Shown piece by piece: positions 14,346-21,145 of a stretch of DNA of 64,000 nucleotides; position 1 is the first letter of the stretch; every line of letters starts with the position of its first letter. Under the pieces are notes generated by a model. It ran no database searches. It worked only from the letters and a program-made list of their open reading frames with translations, and was not told where the DNA came from. Made by a program: the position numbers and the translations under genes. The stretch is taken from positions 3,658,001 through 3,722,000 of the forward strand of contig NZ_JACGWV010000001.1 in NCBI RefSeq assembly GCF_014137995.1. The letters run 5' to 3'. The DNA is from Promicromonospora sukumoe. GTDB taxonomy: Bacteria; Actinomycetota; Actinomycetes; Actinomycetales; Cellulomonadaceae.

Positions 14346-16589
14346 TCAGCCCTCCCCGCTCTCGTCGGCGGGCAGGTCGGCTAGTGCGCCCAGTTCCTGG
14401 ACCAGGGCGTCACGGACCAGGCCCGCGCGGTTCTTGCCCCGGTGCTTGACCTGGGCGGTGTCGATGCCGTGGGCCTTGACGGCGGCGTTGACCTGGGCGC
14501 CGGTCCAGCCCTCGTACAGGGCGGGCTTGGACGTCGCCAGGCGCTCGGCCAGCACCTCGGACCAGACCTTGCCGTTGGGCCACTCGGCGTCCTCGGCGGG
14601 CCACACGTCCATGAGGTGGTCCAGGATCGTGGAGTCGTCGGTGTCGGCGGGTGCGTCGCCTGCCGCCATGCCGGTGAGACGTCCCTGGGCCTCGCGGATC
14701 GCCCGGGCGCGGTCCGCGATGGTCTCCGCGCCGGGGCCGTCCACGTAGTACGTGCGGACGATGACCGGGTCGTCGCTCTCACCGACCAGGTAGGCCACGC
14801 CCAGGTCCTTGCGGGAGAACGTGGTTGACGAGTACCCGGCGCCGTACATGCCCGGCCCCAGGATCATGTTGTTCACCGTGGCGTCCACGACCTTGAACGC
14901 CAGGCGCAGGCCCGCGTTGGACGACACCGACTTGGGGATCGACTTGTCGTCGGGCCGCTGGGTGGCGTGCCAGACCATGATTCCGGCGGCCGGGCCACGG
15001 CGCACCAGGTCCTCAATGAGGGTCCGCAGCTCTTTGCCGTACTGCGGGTGCTCGTACATGACCTGGGTCTCGTCGTACGCGGCCAGGATCGGGTGCAGGC
15101 CCAGGGACTTGTCCGAGGCCAGCGCGTCAGTGACCTTGCCCTCAGGGCACCGGGGGTCACCCTTGAGAGTGGTCCGAATGACCTTGTAGCGGCGCATCAT
15201 CTCCTTCTGCATCGCCCGCACGTCGGCCAGCAGCGCGGCCATGTCCTCGGGGTCATCGCCGGAGCGGTAGTAGTGCGCGACCTTGGCGAGCGGCGCCAGG
15301 TCGGCGCCGCCGCGCAGGTCGTGCGCGTGGATCTCCACACGCGGGTCCAGGGCAGCGGTGAGCAGCAGCAGACGCAGGCTGAACGTCTTGCCCATGCGCG
15401 GGATAGAGCCGATGATCCCGGCCACGTACATGAGCGTGGTCTCCACCTTCCGCCCGCGCGGGTCCACGCCCAGCGGGATCGGGTCGAACACGTTCGCCGT
15501 GCCCTTGACTGCCAGCGGCCACGCGGCGGGCTTGGTCTCGCTCAGCGACCGGTCCGCCACGTACAGGACCAGGCGGCCCTCATGCACGTCCGGGTCGCCC
15601 TCGGGCCACACGCAGCCCTTGGGGCGGCGCAGGCCCGAGGCGAGTTGCGAACGCTTCTCCACGACCTCGGCGGCCGTGGCCCCCGGGGGCAGGTCGATGT
15701 CCGCTCGGAACCCGGCGCCGTCGCGAACGATGGACAGGAACCGGATGGATGCGGCGTCCTGCTTCACGCCCTGGTTCACCGACCCGAGGCGAAGCGCCAG
15801 CAGCGCGTCACGGATCAGGTCACCCGTCAGGGGCGGGACCTTGGCCGTGGCCGTTGCGGTCTCGGCGATCTTGGCTTCACGGTTACGGCCCACGATGCCC
15901 AGCACGCCGAGGGCCACGGCGACCGTGGCGGCCTGCCAGATCGGGTCGGCGTTGGCGGCCACGGCAGCCGTGCCGGCAGAGGCTCCGCCGAGGCCGAGAA
16001 CGGCCACGCCGCCGCGCCGGAACGCGGTGCCGCGCATCTCCCTCTTGACCCGGAGGTAGGTGTGCGGGTCACCTGCCGTGCTGGCCAGCAGTTCCCGCCG
16101 AACCTCGGTATTGCTGGTGTCGGCGGCCCACCGGTACACGCTGCGGCTGATCCGGGCGGCCCCGATGGGGGCACGCCCGGCCAGCCGCAGCGCGTACAGG
16201 GGCAGGCGCACGCCGTGATAGGCGCACACATGCCCGGCGTACCCAGCAGCCCAGCGGGCCGAGGCGAGGAACGCGTCACGCGAGGTGAGCCAGTCCGGCA
16301 GCACCGCGCGCCGCTCGGCGTCGCGGTGCTCGATGACCCGGCCCCGCGTGGGGGCCGGGGCCTCGGGCTCGGGGGAGGCCGGGGCGTCGATGACCTCACC
16401 CGTGAGGGCGTCGTCGTCGGCCGCCTCGGCAACACCCTGGTCCAGCGTGTTTGCGTCGTCCAGGGCGGCCAGGGCCTCGCCCACGTCCTCCGGCCTGCTG
16501 GGAACAGCGAACATCGCTTCAAGCTGCGCGACGTCCGGTGCGTCGTCGGGCGTGTACCCGCCCGGCTGGTTCTCGTCGGGGGTGCTCAT
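14346..16589 (-). CDS. TraB/FtsK-SpoIIIE-type conjugative DNA translocase
   Basis: 747 residues. An acidic N-terminal tail (1-90) is followed by a hydrophobic region (about 195-230) that may anchor it in the membrane. The RecA-like motor has Walker A GSIPRMGKT at 394-402, Walker B in ILAAYDETQVM, and a later arginine-rich segment VRRGPAAGIMVWHATQRPDD. The C-terminal 65 residues look like a winged-helix domain that could read DNA sequence. Such TraB proteins move double-stranded DNA between mycelial cells. The start overlaps the stop of a small membrane gene by 4 nt (ATGA). Confidence 0.88.
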   Translation of the reverse strand: MSTPDENQPGGYTPDDAPDVAQLEAMFAVPSRPEDVGEALAALDDANTLDQGVAEAADDDALTGEVIDAPASPEPEAPAPTRGRVIEHRDAERRAVLPDWLTSRDAFLASARWAAGYAGHVCAYHGVRLPLYALRLAGRAPIGAARISRSVYRWAADTSNTEVRRELLASTAGDPHTYLRVKREMRGTAFRRGGVAVLGLGGASAGTAAVAANADPIWQAATVAVALGVLGIVGRNREAKIAETATATAKVPPLTGDLIRDALLALRLGSVNQGVKQDAASIRFLSIVRDGAGFRADIDLPPGATAAEVVEKRSQLASGLRRPKGCVWPEGDPDVHEGRLVLYVADRSLSETKPAAWPLAVKGTANVFDPIPLGVDPRGRKVETTLMYVAGIIGSIPRMGKTFSLRLLLLTAALDPRVEIHAHDLRGGADLAPLAKVAHYYRSGDDPEDMAALLADVRAMQKEMMRRYKVIRTTLKGDPRCPEGKVTDALASDKSLGLHPILAAYDETQVMYEHPQYGKELRTLIEDLVRRGPAAGIMVWHATQRPDDKSIPKSVSSNAGLRLAFKVVDATVNNMILGPGMYGAGYSSTTFSRKDLGVAYLVGESDDPVIVRTYYVDGPGAETIADRARAIREAQGRLTGMAAGDAPADTDDSTILDHLMDVWPAEDAEWPNGKVWSEVLAERLATSKPALYEGWTGAQVNAAVKAHGIDTAQVKHRGKNRAGLVRDALVQELGALADLPADESGEG

Positions 16590-16780
16590 CCGAGCATCCC
16601 GGCGAACAGGCTGTTGAACATGTCCTGAATCCAGACCGAGGCGTCCTGACCGACCGGCGTAGCGGCGAGCATGAGGCCGGTGGCGACCATGAACAGCGAC
16701 GGTCCCCAGCGCTCCGGGCCCCACTTGCACAGGCAGAACGCGACGACGGCGAAGATGAACGCGATAACGGAGACAGCCAT
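16586..16780 (-). CDS. Small membrane protein upstream of traB
   Basis: 64 residues with two hydrophobic stretches (about 3-18 and 29-42). Its end overlaps the traB start by 4 nt. Short hydrophobic proteins at this position are usual in AICE transfer operons (Spd-like). The precise role is unknown. Confidence 0.65.
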   Translation of the reverse strand: MAVSVIAFIFAVVAFCLCKWGPERWGPSLFMVATGLMLAATPVGQDASVWIQDMFNSLFAGMLG

Positions 16781-16792
16781 GGTGATGTCCTC

Positions 16793-17095
16793 TCAGGCGG
16801 CAGTGCGGTTGGCGGAGCGGATGACGACCCGGCGGGCCGTGGAAAGCGGCTGGACCAGTCCGAAGACCGGGGCCGTAGACGTGGCGCGGGTGGCGCGGGT
16901 GCGGATGACCGTGTTCAGGGCGGTCACCGCGCGGCGGTGAGCCTCGGTCGCGACAGGGCCGGGCGTGATCGCCATCTGGCACTCGGCGTCGACGACGGCG
17001 ACCTCGGCCGAGATGACGGGCTCCTCGGCGGCGATGGCCGCCAGGTCGGTGAACGTGGGCTCGACCTCGAACCCGTCGTAGTCGGTGTAGGTCAC
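16793..17095 (-). CDS. Hypothetical element protein
   Basis: 100 residues. The start is taken as the GTG at 17095 that overlaps the upstream stop (GTGA); a GTG 9 nt further upstream is also possible. The protein is Ala/Val/Thr-rich with a basic C terminus. No family is recognised; co-expressed with the transfer genes. Confidence 0.55.
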   Translation of the reverse strand: MTYTDYDGFEVEPTFTDLAAIAAEEPVISAEVAVVDAECQMAITPGPVATEAHRRAVTALNTVIRTRATRATSTAPVFGLVQPLSTARRVVIRSANRTAA

Positions 17096-17349
17096 CAGCC
17101 CCACCCCCGACGACCGTTGCCACCGTTGCCGCGCTCAGCGGCAAGAGCGGCCTCGTGGACCTTGCGAACCTGGTTCTTCATCGCCTCGACCTGGCGAGCC
17201 AGAGACGAAGCCGTGCTGCCAACGGCCTTGAGGCCATCGGCGGCGGTGCCGTGCTGGGACAGCACTCGGGCGGCCTTGTTCAGGCCGTCCTGGGCTTCGA
17301 ACAGGTAGCGCCTTGCTACGTCTAGACCACTGATGCGGTGCTGAGACAT
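17092..17349 (-). CDS. Small coiled-coil element protein, first of transfer operon
   Basis: 85 residues. GGAGGGG precedes the ATG. The central part (residues 10-70) is predicted helical with heptad-like spacing, and the tail is Gly/Trp/Asn-rich. It is the first leftward gene after the divergent regulatory gap and so leads the transfer operon. The function is unknown. Confidence 0.6.
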   Translation of the reverse strand: MSQHRISGLDVARRYLFEAQDGLNKAARVLSQHGTAADGLKAVGSTASSLARQVEAMKNQVRKVHEAALAAERGNGGNGRRGWGW

Positions 17350-17409
17350 CTCTTCCCCTCCGGTTCCTCGGTGTGCGCCCCGTCACAGGGCGACTGGACA
17401 CAACATAAC

Positions 17410-17437
17410 AACCGTTCTGGTCGCCGTGTCAACCGTT
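17410..17437. promoter_or_regulatory. Candidate operator pair in divergent region
   Basis: AACCGTT occurs at 17410-17416 and 17431-17437, 21 bp apart (two helical turns), between the leftward transfer operon and the rightward GntR-type gene. They are candidate binding sites for the GntR-kinase regulator, by analogy with KorSA in pSAM2. Confidence 0.45.
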
Positions 17438-17545
17438 AGGCCAAAACTCGCGAAACTTGGCAGAACCGCGCGGGGCGTGGATGATCGGTTGCTAGGTGAC
17501 TGTTATGCCGCAGCAGTCCAACCGAGATGCAGTGTGAGGAGACGA

Positions 17546-18394
17546 ATGCCCAGCCAGGACATGGACGCCGGGGCCGCCCCCGTACGGGCTCGCATAGTCC
17601 GCGCCATCCGCAACGACATCGAGTCGGGACGCCTCCGCGATGGGGAATCCCTCCCGGCGACACGGACGCTCGCGGCGCAGATGGACGCGAGCGTTTTCAC
17701 GATCAACGAGGCCATGAAGGTGCTAGCCGGTGAGGGCCTAATCGAGAACCGCCCGGGCTCAGGCCGAGTCGTCCGGAGCGGCCACCTTCGGCCCGCACCG
17801 GAGAGAGCTGCACGCGCGCCTCACGCCTACTTCGTTGGTGGCTACGCAGGGAGCGGCAAGAGCGAAACCGCCCGAGTCATCTCGCGCCTGACAGGCGCGC
17901 CGGTCGTCGACAAGGACACGATCACGAGGGCCGTCGTAGAAGGTGCGCTTGAAGCCATGGGGCGGCCACCGCACGACCGGGAATCCGAGACCTACCTTGA
18001 GCACGTCCGCCCTCGCGAATACGAGTGCCTGAACGCGACGGTGCTCGAAAATGCAGCGCTCGGAATCGGCGTTGTCGGTACCGCGCCGTACGTCGCGGAA
18101 TTCGGTGACCGGGCTTGGATCGATCGCAGTAGAGACCAACTCAGCGTCTACGGCATCGGCCTGACACTCGTGTGGGTATCGACCGACGTAGAGACGATGC
18201 ACACCTATCTTCGGCGACGGGGCGCAGCGCGAGACACGGTGAAACTCGCCAACTGGTCCGACTACCTGAATGAGCGGATTAACGTTGATTTCCGCCCCGT
18301 CGATGACCACGTGGTCATTCACAACTCCGCCGACAGTGAGCCCCTACAGAGTCAGGTAACGAGAATGCTTGCGGACGTGGCGGCGCGCTCGTGA
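17546..18394 (+). CDS. GntR-type DNA-binding domain fused to P-loop kinase
   Basis: 282 residues. Residues about 14-78 form a GntR winged helix (RAIRNDIESGRLRDGESLPA, RTLAAQMDASVFTINEAMKVL, EGLIENRPGSGRVV). After a linker, FVGGYAGSGKSETARVISR is a Walker A of a nucleotide/polynucleotide kinase or zeta-toxin-like fold, with later basic segments RRRGAARDTVK. The chosen ATG has GAGGAG 6 nt upstream. It diverges from the transfer operon, the usual place of an AICE repressor, and its stop overlaps the next kinase gene. The GntR plus kinase architecture is unusual; the kinase may sense a ligand or modify one. Codon use looks less GC-rich than neighbours. Confidence 0.75.
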   Translation: MPSQDMDAGAAPVRARIVRAIRNDIESGRLRDGESLPATRTLAAQMDASVFTINEAMKVLAGEGLIENRPGSGRVVRSGHLRPAPERAARAPHAYFVGGYAGSGKSETARVISRLTGAPVVDKDTITRAVVEGALEAMGRPPHDRESETYLEHVRPREYECLNATVLENAALGIGVVGTAPYVAEFGDRAWIDRSRDQLSVYGIGLTLVWVSTDVETMHTYLRRRGAARDTVKLANWSDYLNERINVDFRPVDDHVVIHNSADSEPLQSQVTRMLADVAARS

Positions 18395-18927
18395 ATGCGG
18401 GCGTAGGCGTCGTGATGTACGGCCCACCAGCAGCCGGTAAGGACACAGTCACGCGCGCCCTTTCCGGCCTCTCTTCGACTTACCGGCACTACCAGCGCCT
18501 AAAGGTGGGATCGGGGAGGCGTGAGGGGTATCGCTTCACCGACACACAAGCGCTGGACCAGATGCGCGCCGATGGGGAAATCATCTGGGAGAACCAGGCA
18601 TACGGCGCTGTTTACGCTATCGATGCGCCGTCAATCACAAGCGCTCTGGCAGCAGGAACGCCAGTGGTCCACGTCGGACAGCCTGCCGCCGTAGAAGCAG
18701 TGGCCCGAGCAACCCCTCGTGCCACATGGGTGGTGGTTGACCTGTGGTGCCCCCGGGAAACGGCTGCCGAGCGCCTTGCCGGCAGAGGCAGCACCAACAC
18801 TGCCGAACGGCTAGCCGTGTGGGACTCGACGCCACGCCTGGCGAGTCCCGATGTCGCCATCGACACCGCCCTCATTGGTCCAGCACAGGCCGCACAGGCC
18901 ATCGACGAGGCAGTTCGCCGGGCCTAG
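18391..18927 (+). CDS. Guanylate-kinase-like P-loop protein
   Basis: 178 residues. The P loop YGPPAAGKDTVTRAL and the downstream pattern GYRFTDTQALDQMRADGEIIWENQAYGAVYAI follow the guanylate kinase scheme (GMP-binding tyrosines and acidic residues), then VHVGQPAAVEAV. It starts with GTG overlapping the stop of the GntR-kinase gene by 4 nt, so the two act from one mRNA. It is shorter than a housekeeping Gmk and diverged; phosphorylation of a nucleotide or signalling role is inferred. Confidence 0.7.
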   Translation: MNAGVGVVMYGPPAAGKDTVTRALSGLSSTYRHYQRLKVGSGRREGYRFTDTQALDQMRADGEIIWENQAYGAVYAIDAPSITSALAAGTPVVHVGQPAAVEAVARATPRATWVVVDLWCPRETAAERLAGRGSTNTAERLAVWDSTPRLASPDVAIDTALIGPAQAAQAIDEAVRRA

Positions 18928-18944
18928 CCGAATAGGCCGTGAGA

Positions 18945-18973
18945 TGGCCCCACCCGCCACGCGGGTGGGGCCA
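18945..18973 (+). terminator. Terminator after kinase pair
   Basis: A 13-bp perfect stem (18945-18957 with 18961-18973), a 3-nt loop and a following CTTTCT. It ends the regulator-kinase operon. Confidence 0.8.
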
Positions 18974-19013
18974 CTTTCTGCGCCGAGGGCAGAACGCAAT
19001 GCATGCTGTGTCC

Positions 19014-19535
19014 ATGCGCCACGCAACAACCGTGGTGGTAGCGCTCGCAACCGTCGCGCTCGTGACCGGATGCAGCGCTCAGCCACCCGCCATAACCGCA
19101 CCAACCCCTTCCGCCTCCGCATCGCCATCACCAGCCCCTGAGAGCAGCACGCCAACGGAGTTGGATCGGTGCAGCAGGTTCACGAAGAAAGCAGAGAAGC
19201 TCTTAGGATCGCGCGTAGTGAAGCGGGACGACCGCACCCTCGCTGACGGCATTGAAGCGTGCTGGTGGCAGACCGATTACACCGGTTACGTGGCAGCCCT
19301 TACGGGACCCGCGCCGCTCGATTTCGTCGCAGTGCTCGATGACACCTATGACGAGCCAACGGCATGGCGTCGGGAGACCGATTCCCCGATGTGGGCGACA
19401 GGCCAGGGAATCGGGGGCCAGGCTTCCTGGACATCGAAGGATGAGAGCGTTCAGACCGGCATCGTCGCCCGAGGGATCGACAATGACCACCTAATGGACC
19501 TCATGAGTCTTGCGGCGGAGATAGCCCAGGCATAG
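19014..19535 (+). CDS. Lipoprotein, element cargo
   Basis: 173 residues. The signal sequence ends in a lipobox LVTGC, followed by a Ser/Pro/Thr-rich linker and a domain with two cysteines (LDRCSRF, EACWW) that may form a disulfide. An in-frame ATG 15 nt upstream is an alternative start. The size and fold resemble actinobacterial DUF3558-like lipoproteins, which I cannot confirm. Surface exclusion would be one possible role for a lipoprotein in a conjugative element. Confidence 0.7.
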   Translation: MRHATTVVVALATVALVTGCSAQPPAITAPTPSASASPSPAPESSTPTELDRCSRFTKKAEKLLGSRVVKRDDRTLADGIEACWWQTDYTGYVAALTGPAPLDFVAVLDDTYDEPTAWRRETDSPMWATGQGIGGQASWTSKDESVQTGIVARGIDNDHLMDLMSLAAEIAQA

Positions 19536-20047
19536 CGCTCACGCGAGGTATTCAGAGGCATCGGCGTGTACAACCGCCACCCAAGTTCCCCAGCCCGGAC
19601 ACCCGGCCTCAAACCTCCGCCAGGGGCCGCCGATGGCCACGACCTCGCCCAGCACGCTCACTGTGGTGCCGTCATAGGCAAGTGCGGTGCAGCGAGCGGG
19701 GATCGACCTCGGCTCCAGGCGCGACTGCCGCCCCGTCGCCTGGTGTCGGTCAGGTGGCCACCCGCCACGTTGCGGGTGGCCATCTCGCCCCGGTGAGCAG
19801 CCTGCATAAGGCTCACAGGGGCGAGGTCGTCAGGCACCACACCAGTCCCGCGCACCTCAAACAGGCGTACGAATTTGCACGATGAGCGGCTCGCTCCTCG
19901 CCGGGTTGAACCCAGCGGATACCCGACAGAATGATCAGCACACGCTGAGCACGTATGCACATCTACAGCAGCACCGACAGCCGCGCGAGCGCAACGCTTG
20001 GCATCGTTTGGCACCCAGCGGATATCCGCCAGGATCGACCGGCTTAG
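19536..20047. other. Non-coding element end with two hairpins
   Basis: No convincing gene in about 500 bases. Two adjacent hairpins are present: an 11-bp stem at 19755-19765/19772-19782 and a 15-bp stem with one mismatch at 19784-19798/19811-19825. They probably end the lipoprotein transcript. The rest holds two of the candidate integrase arm sites. Confidence 0.6.
19911..20027 (+). repeat. Candidate integrase arm-type sites, right pair
   Basis: ACCCAGCGGATACCC (19911-19925) and ACCCAGCGGATATCC (20013-20027), 102 bp apart, in the same orientation as the left copy at 6465. They lie 21-137 bp inside the distal att core. Confidence 0.5.
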
Positions 20048-20085
20048 AATCTCTCGGTCCCCGGTTCAAGTCCGGGACGGGGCAC
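20048..20085 (+). repeat. Distal attachment site (tRNA 3' end copy)
   Basis: 36 of 38 bases match the end of the CAT tRNA at 6371-6408. The upstream part of the tRNA is missing here, so this is the displaced chromosomal 3' end and marks the far boundary of the element. Its T stem is C-C-C-G-G with CCGGG. Confidence 0.9.
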
Positions 20086-20093
20086 ATGTCATA

Positions 20094-20164
20094 GTGCGCT
20101 TCTACCCAGTCATTGGGCCCGGAACTGGCCTGCTTCCGGGCGTAATGACTGGGTAGAAGCGCAC
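20094..20164. terminator. Long hairpin beyond the element end
   Basis: Arms 20094-20114 and 20144-20164 pair perfectly over 21 bp, with a further inner pairing of GCCCGGA and TCCGGGC. It lies 9 bp outside the distal att core, where a terminator of the ancestral tRNA would be. The arm sequence is closely related to the hairpin at 35093, so it belongs to a repeated family. Confidence 0.65.
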
Positions 20165-20273
20165 CATCGAGGACGCGTCAGCACACGGTCCGGGCACTAC
20201 TGACCGGAACACGAAAAGAACCACCTCCTGCGTTCCTGGTCGGAGTGTGCTGAAACGAATTAACCTGCACGAC

Positions 20274-21065
20274 ATGACGACGACCGGGCCGCGGACCAGC
20301 CCGTTGATGATCGCGTGCGACATCGACGGGACGCTCCTGCGTACCGGGCACCTGCCTACGACGGCGGTGCAGGCCGCGATCTACACGGTCCTGGGGGCCG
20401 GCCACCACGTCGTCCTGGCCACCGGACGCTCTGTGAAGGGCGCGGTCACCGCCGCCCTCCAGCTCGGCCTCGACGACACGTGGATCGTCGCGAGCAACGG
20501 CGCGGTGACCGTCCACCTGCGCGGCGAGCACTACCAGGTGGTCGAGGAGCACACCGTCGACACACTGACGGTCGTCGACGTGGCGCTGAAGGAGGCGGCC
20601 GCCGTCCGGGTCGCGGGCGAAATCGTCGGCACCGGCTGGCGGGTCAGTGCCCCGTTCCCCGACCACGAGCTCAACGGCGCCCAGCGGCAGGCCCCGATCG
20701 GCGAGTTCCTGGTGAACCCGACGCCCCGGATCGCCCTGCACGGACCGGGCGCCCACCAGATGGTCCCCGCGTTGGTCGCACGGGACCTGACCGCGATCGC
20801 GACCCGGCTCGACTGGGTCGACGTCACCCCGCCCCGGATCTCCAAGGCCTCCGCGCTGGAGAAGGTCCGCAAGGGGCTCGGCGTCGAGCCCGGCCGGACG
20901 GTCGCGATCGGCGACGGCGAGAACGACCTCGAGATGTTCCGCTGGGCCTCGCACGACTTCGCCATGGGCCACGCGGCGCCGTTCGTCGTCGAGGCCGCGA
21001 CCTACAGCACGGGTTCGATCGACGACGACGGCGCGGCGACCGTCCTGCGCTCGCTGCTGAACTGA
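20274..21065 (+). CDS. HAD-superfamily phosphatase, Cof type
   Basis: 263 residues from the ATG at 20274; a GTG at 20247 would add nine residues, and no ribosome site clearly decides. Motif I is CDIDGTLL, motif II LATGRS, motif III lysine in SKASALEKV, motif IV GDGENDLEMF. A C2-type cap is inserted between motifs II and III. The family dephosphorylates sugar phosphates, nucleotides or cofactors such as FMN; the substrate is not evident. It stands alone outside the element. Confidence 0.88.
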   Translation: MTTTGPRTSPLMIACDIDGTLLRTGHLPTTAVQAAIYTVLGAGHHVVLATGRSVKGAVTAALQLGLDDTWIVASNGAVTVHLRGEHYQVVEEHTVDTLTVVDVALKEAAAVRVAGEIVGTGWRVSAPFPDHELNGAQRQAPIGEFLVNPTPRIALHGPGAHQMVPALVARDLTAIATRLDWVDVTPPRISKASALEKVRKGLGVEPGRTVAIGDGENDLEMFRWASHDFAMGHAAPFVVEAATYSTGSIDDDGAATVLRSLLN

Positions 21066-21088
21066 GCCGACTGAACTGATCAGACTGG

Positions 21089-21120
21089 ACTGGGCCGACG
21101 CCGGGGAGCGTCGGCCCAGT
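21089..21120. terminator. Bidirectional terminator
   Basis: A 13-bp perfect stem (21089-21101 with 21108-21120) and a 6-nt loop between the convergent HAD and pectate lyase genes. Confidence 0.8.
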
Positions 21121-21145
21121 TCAGCGGTACCTCAACCAGCGAGTC

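Larger units (their letters stand above)
6371..20085. mobile_element. Integrated actinomycete conjugative element (AICE)
   Basis: The 13.7-kb segment is bounded by a 38-bp direct repeat of the tRNA 3' end. It carries int, xis, a replication ATPase, a primase-polymerase, a TraB-type translocase, small Spd-like membrane proteins, a Nudix gene and a GntR-type regulator, as in pSAM2-like elements. Most genes read leftward toward the integrase in tightly coupled runs (several ATGA/GTGA overlaps); the regulator, kinase and lipoprotein read the other way. All expected modules look intact, so the element could be mobile. Confidence 0.9.

Noticed and set aside
19566..19796. Possible 76-codon gene near the element end
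   Set aside because: No ribosome site, low-complexity translation, and it runs across a hairpin; better seen as non-coding.
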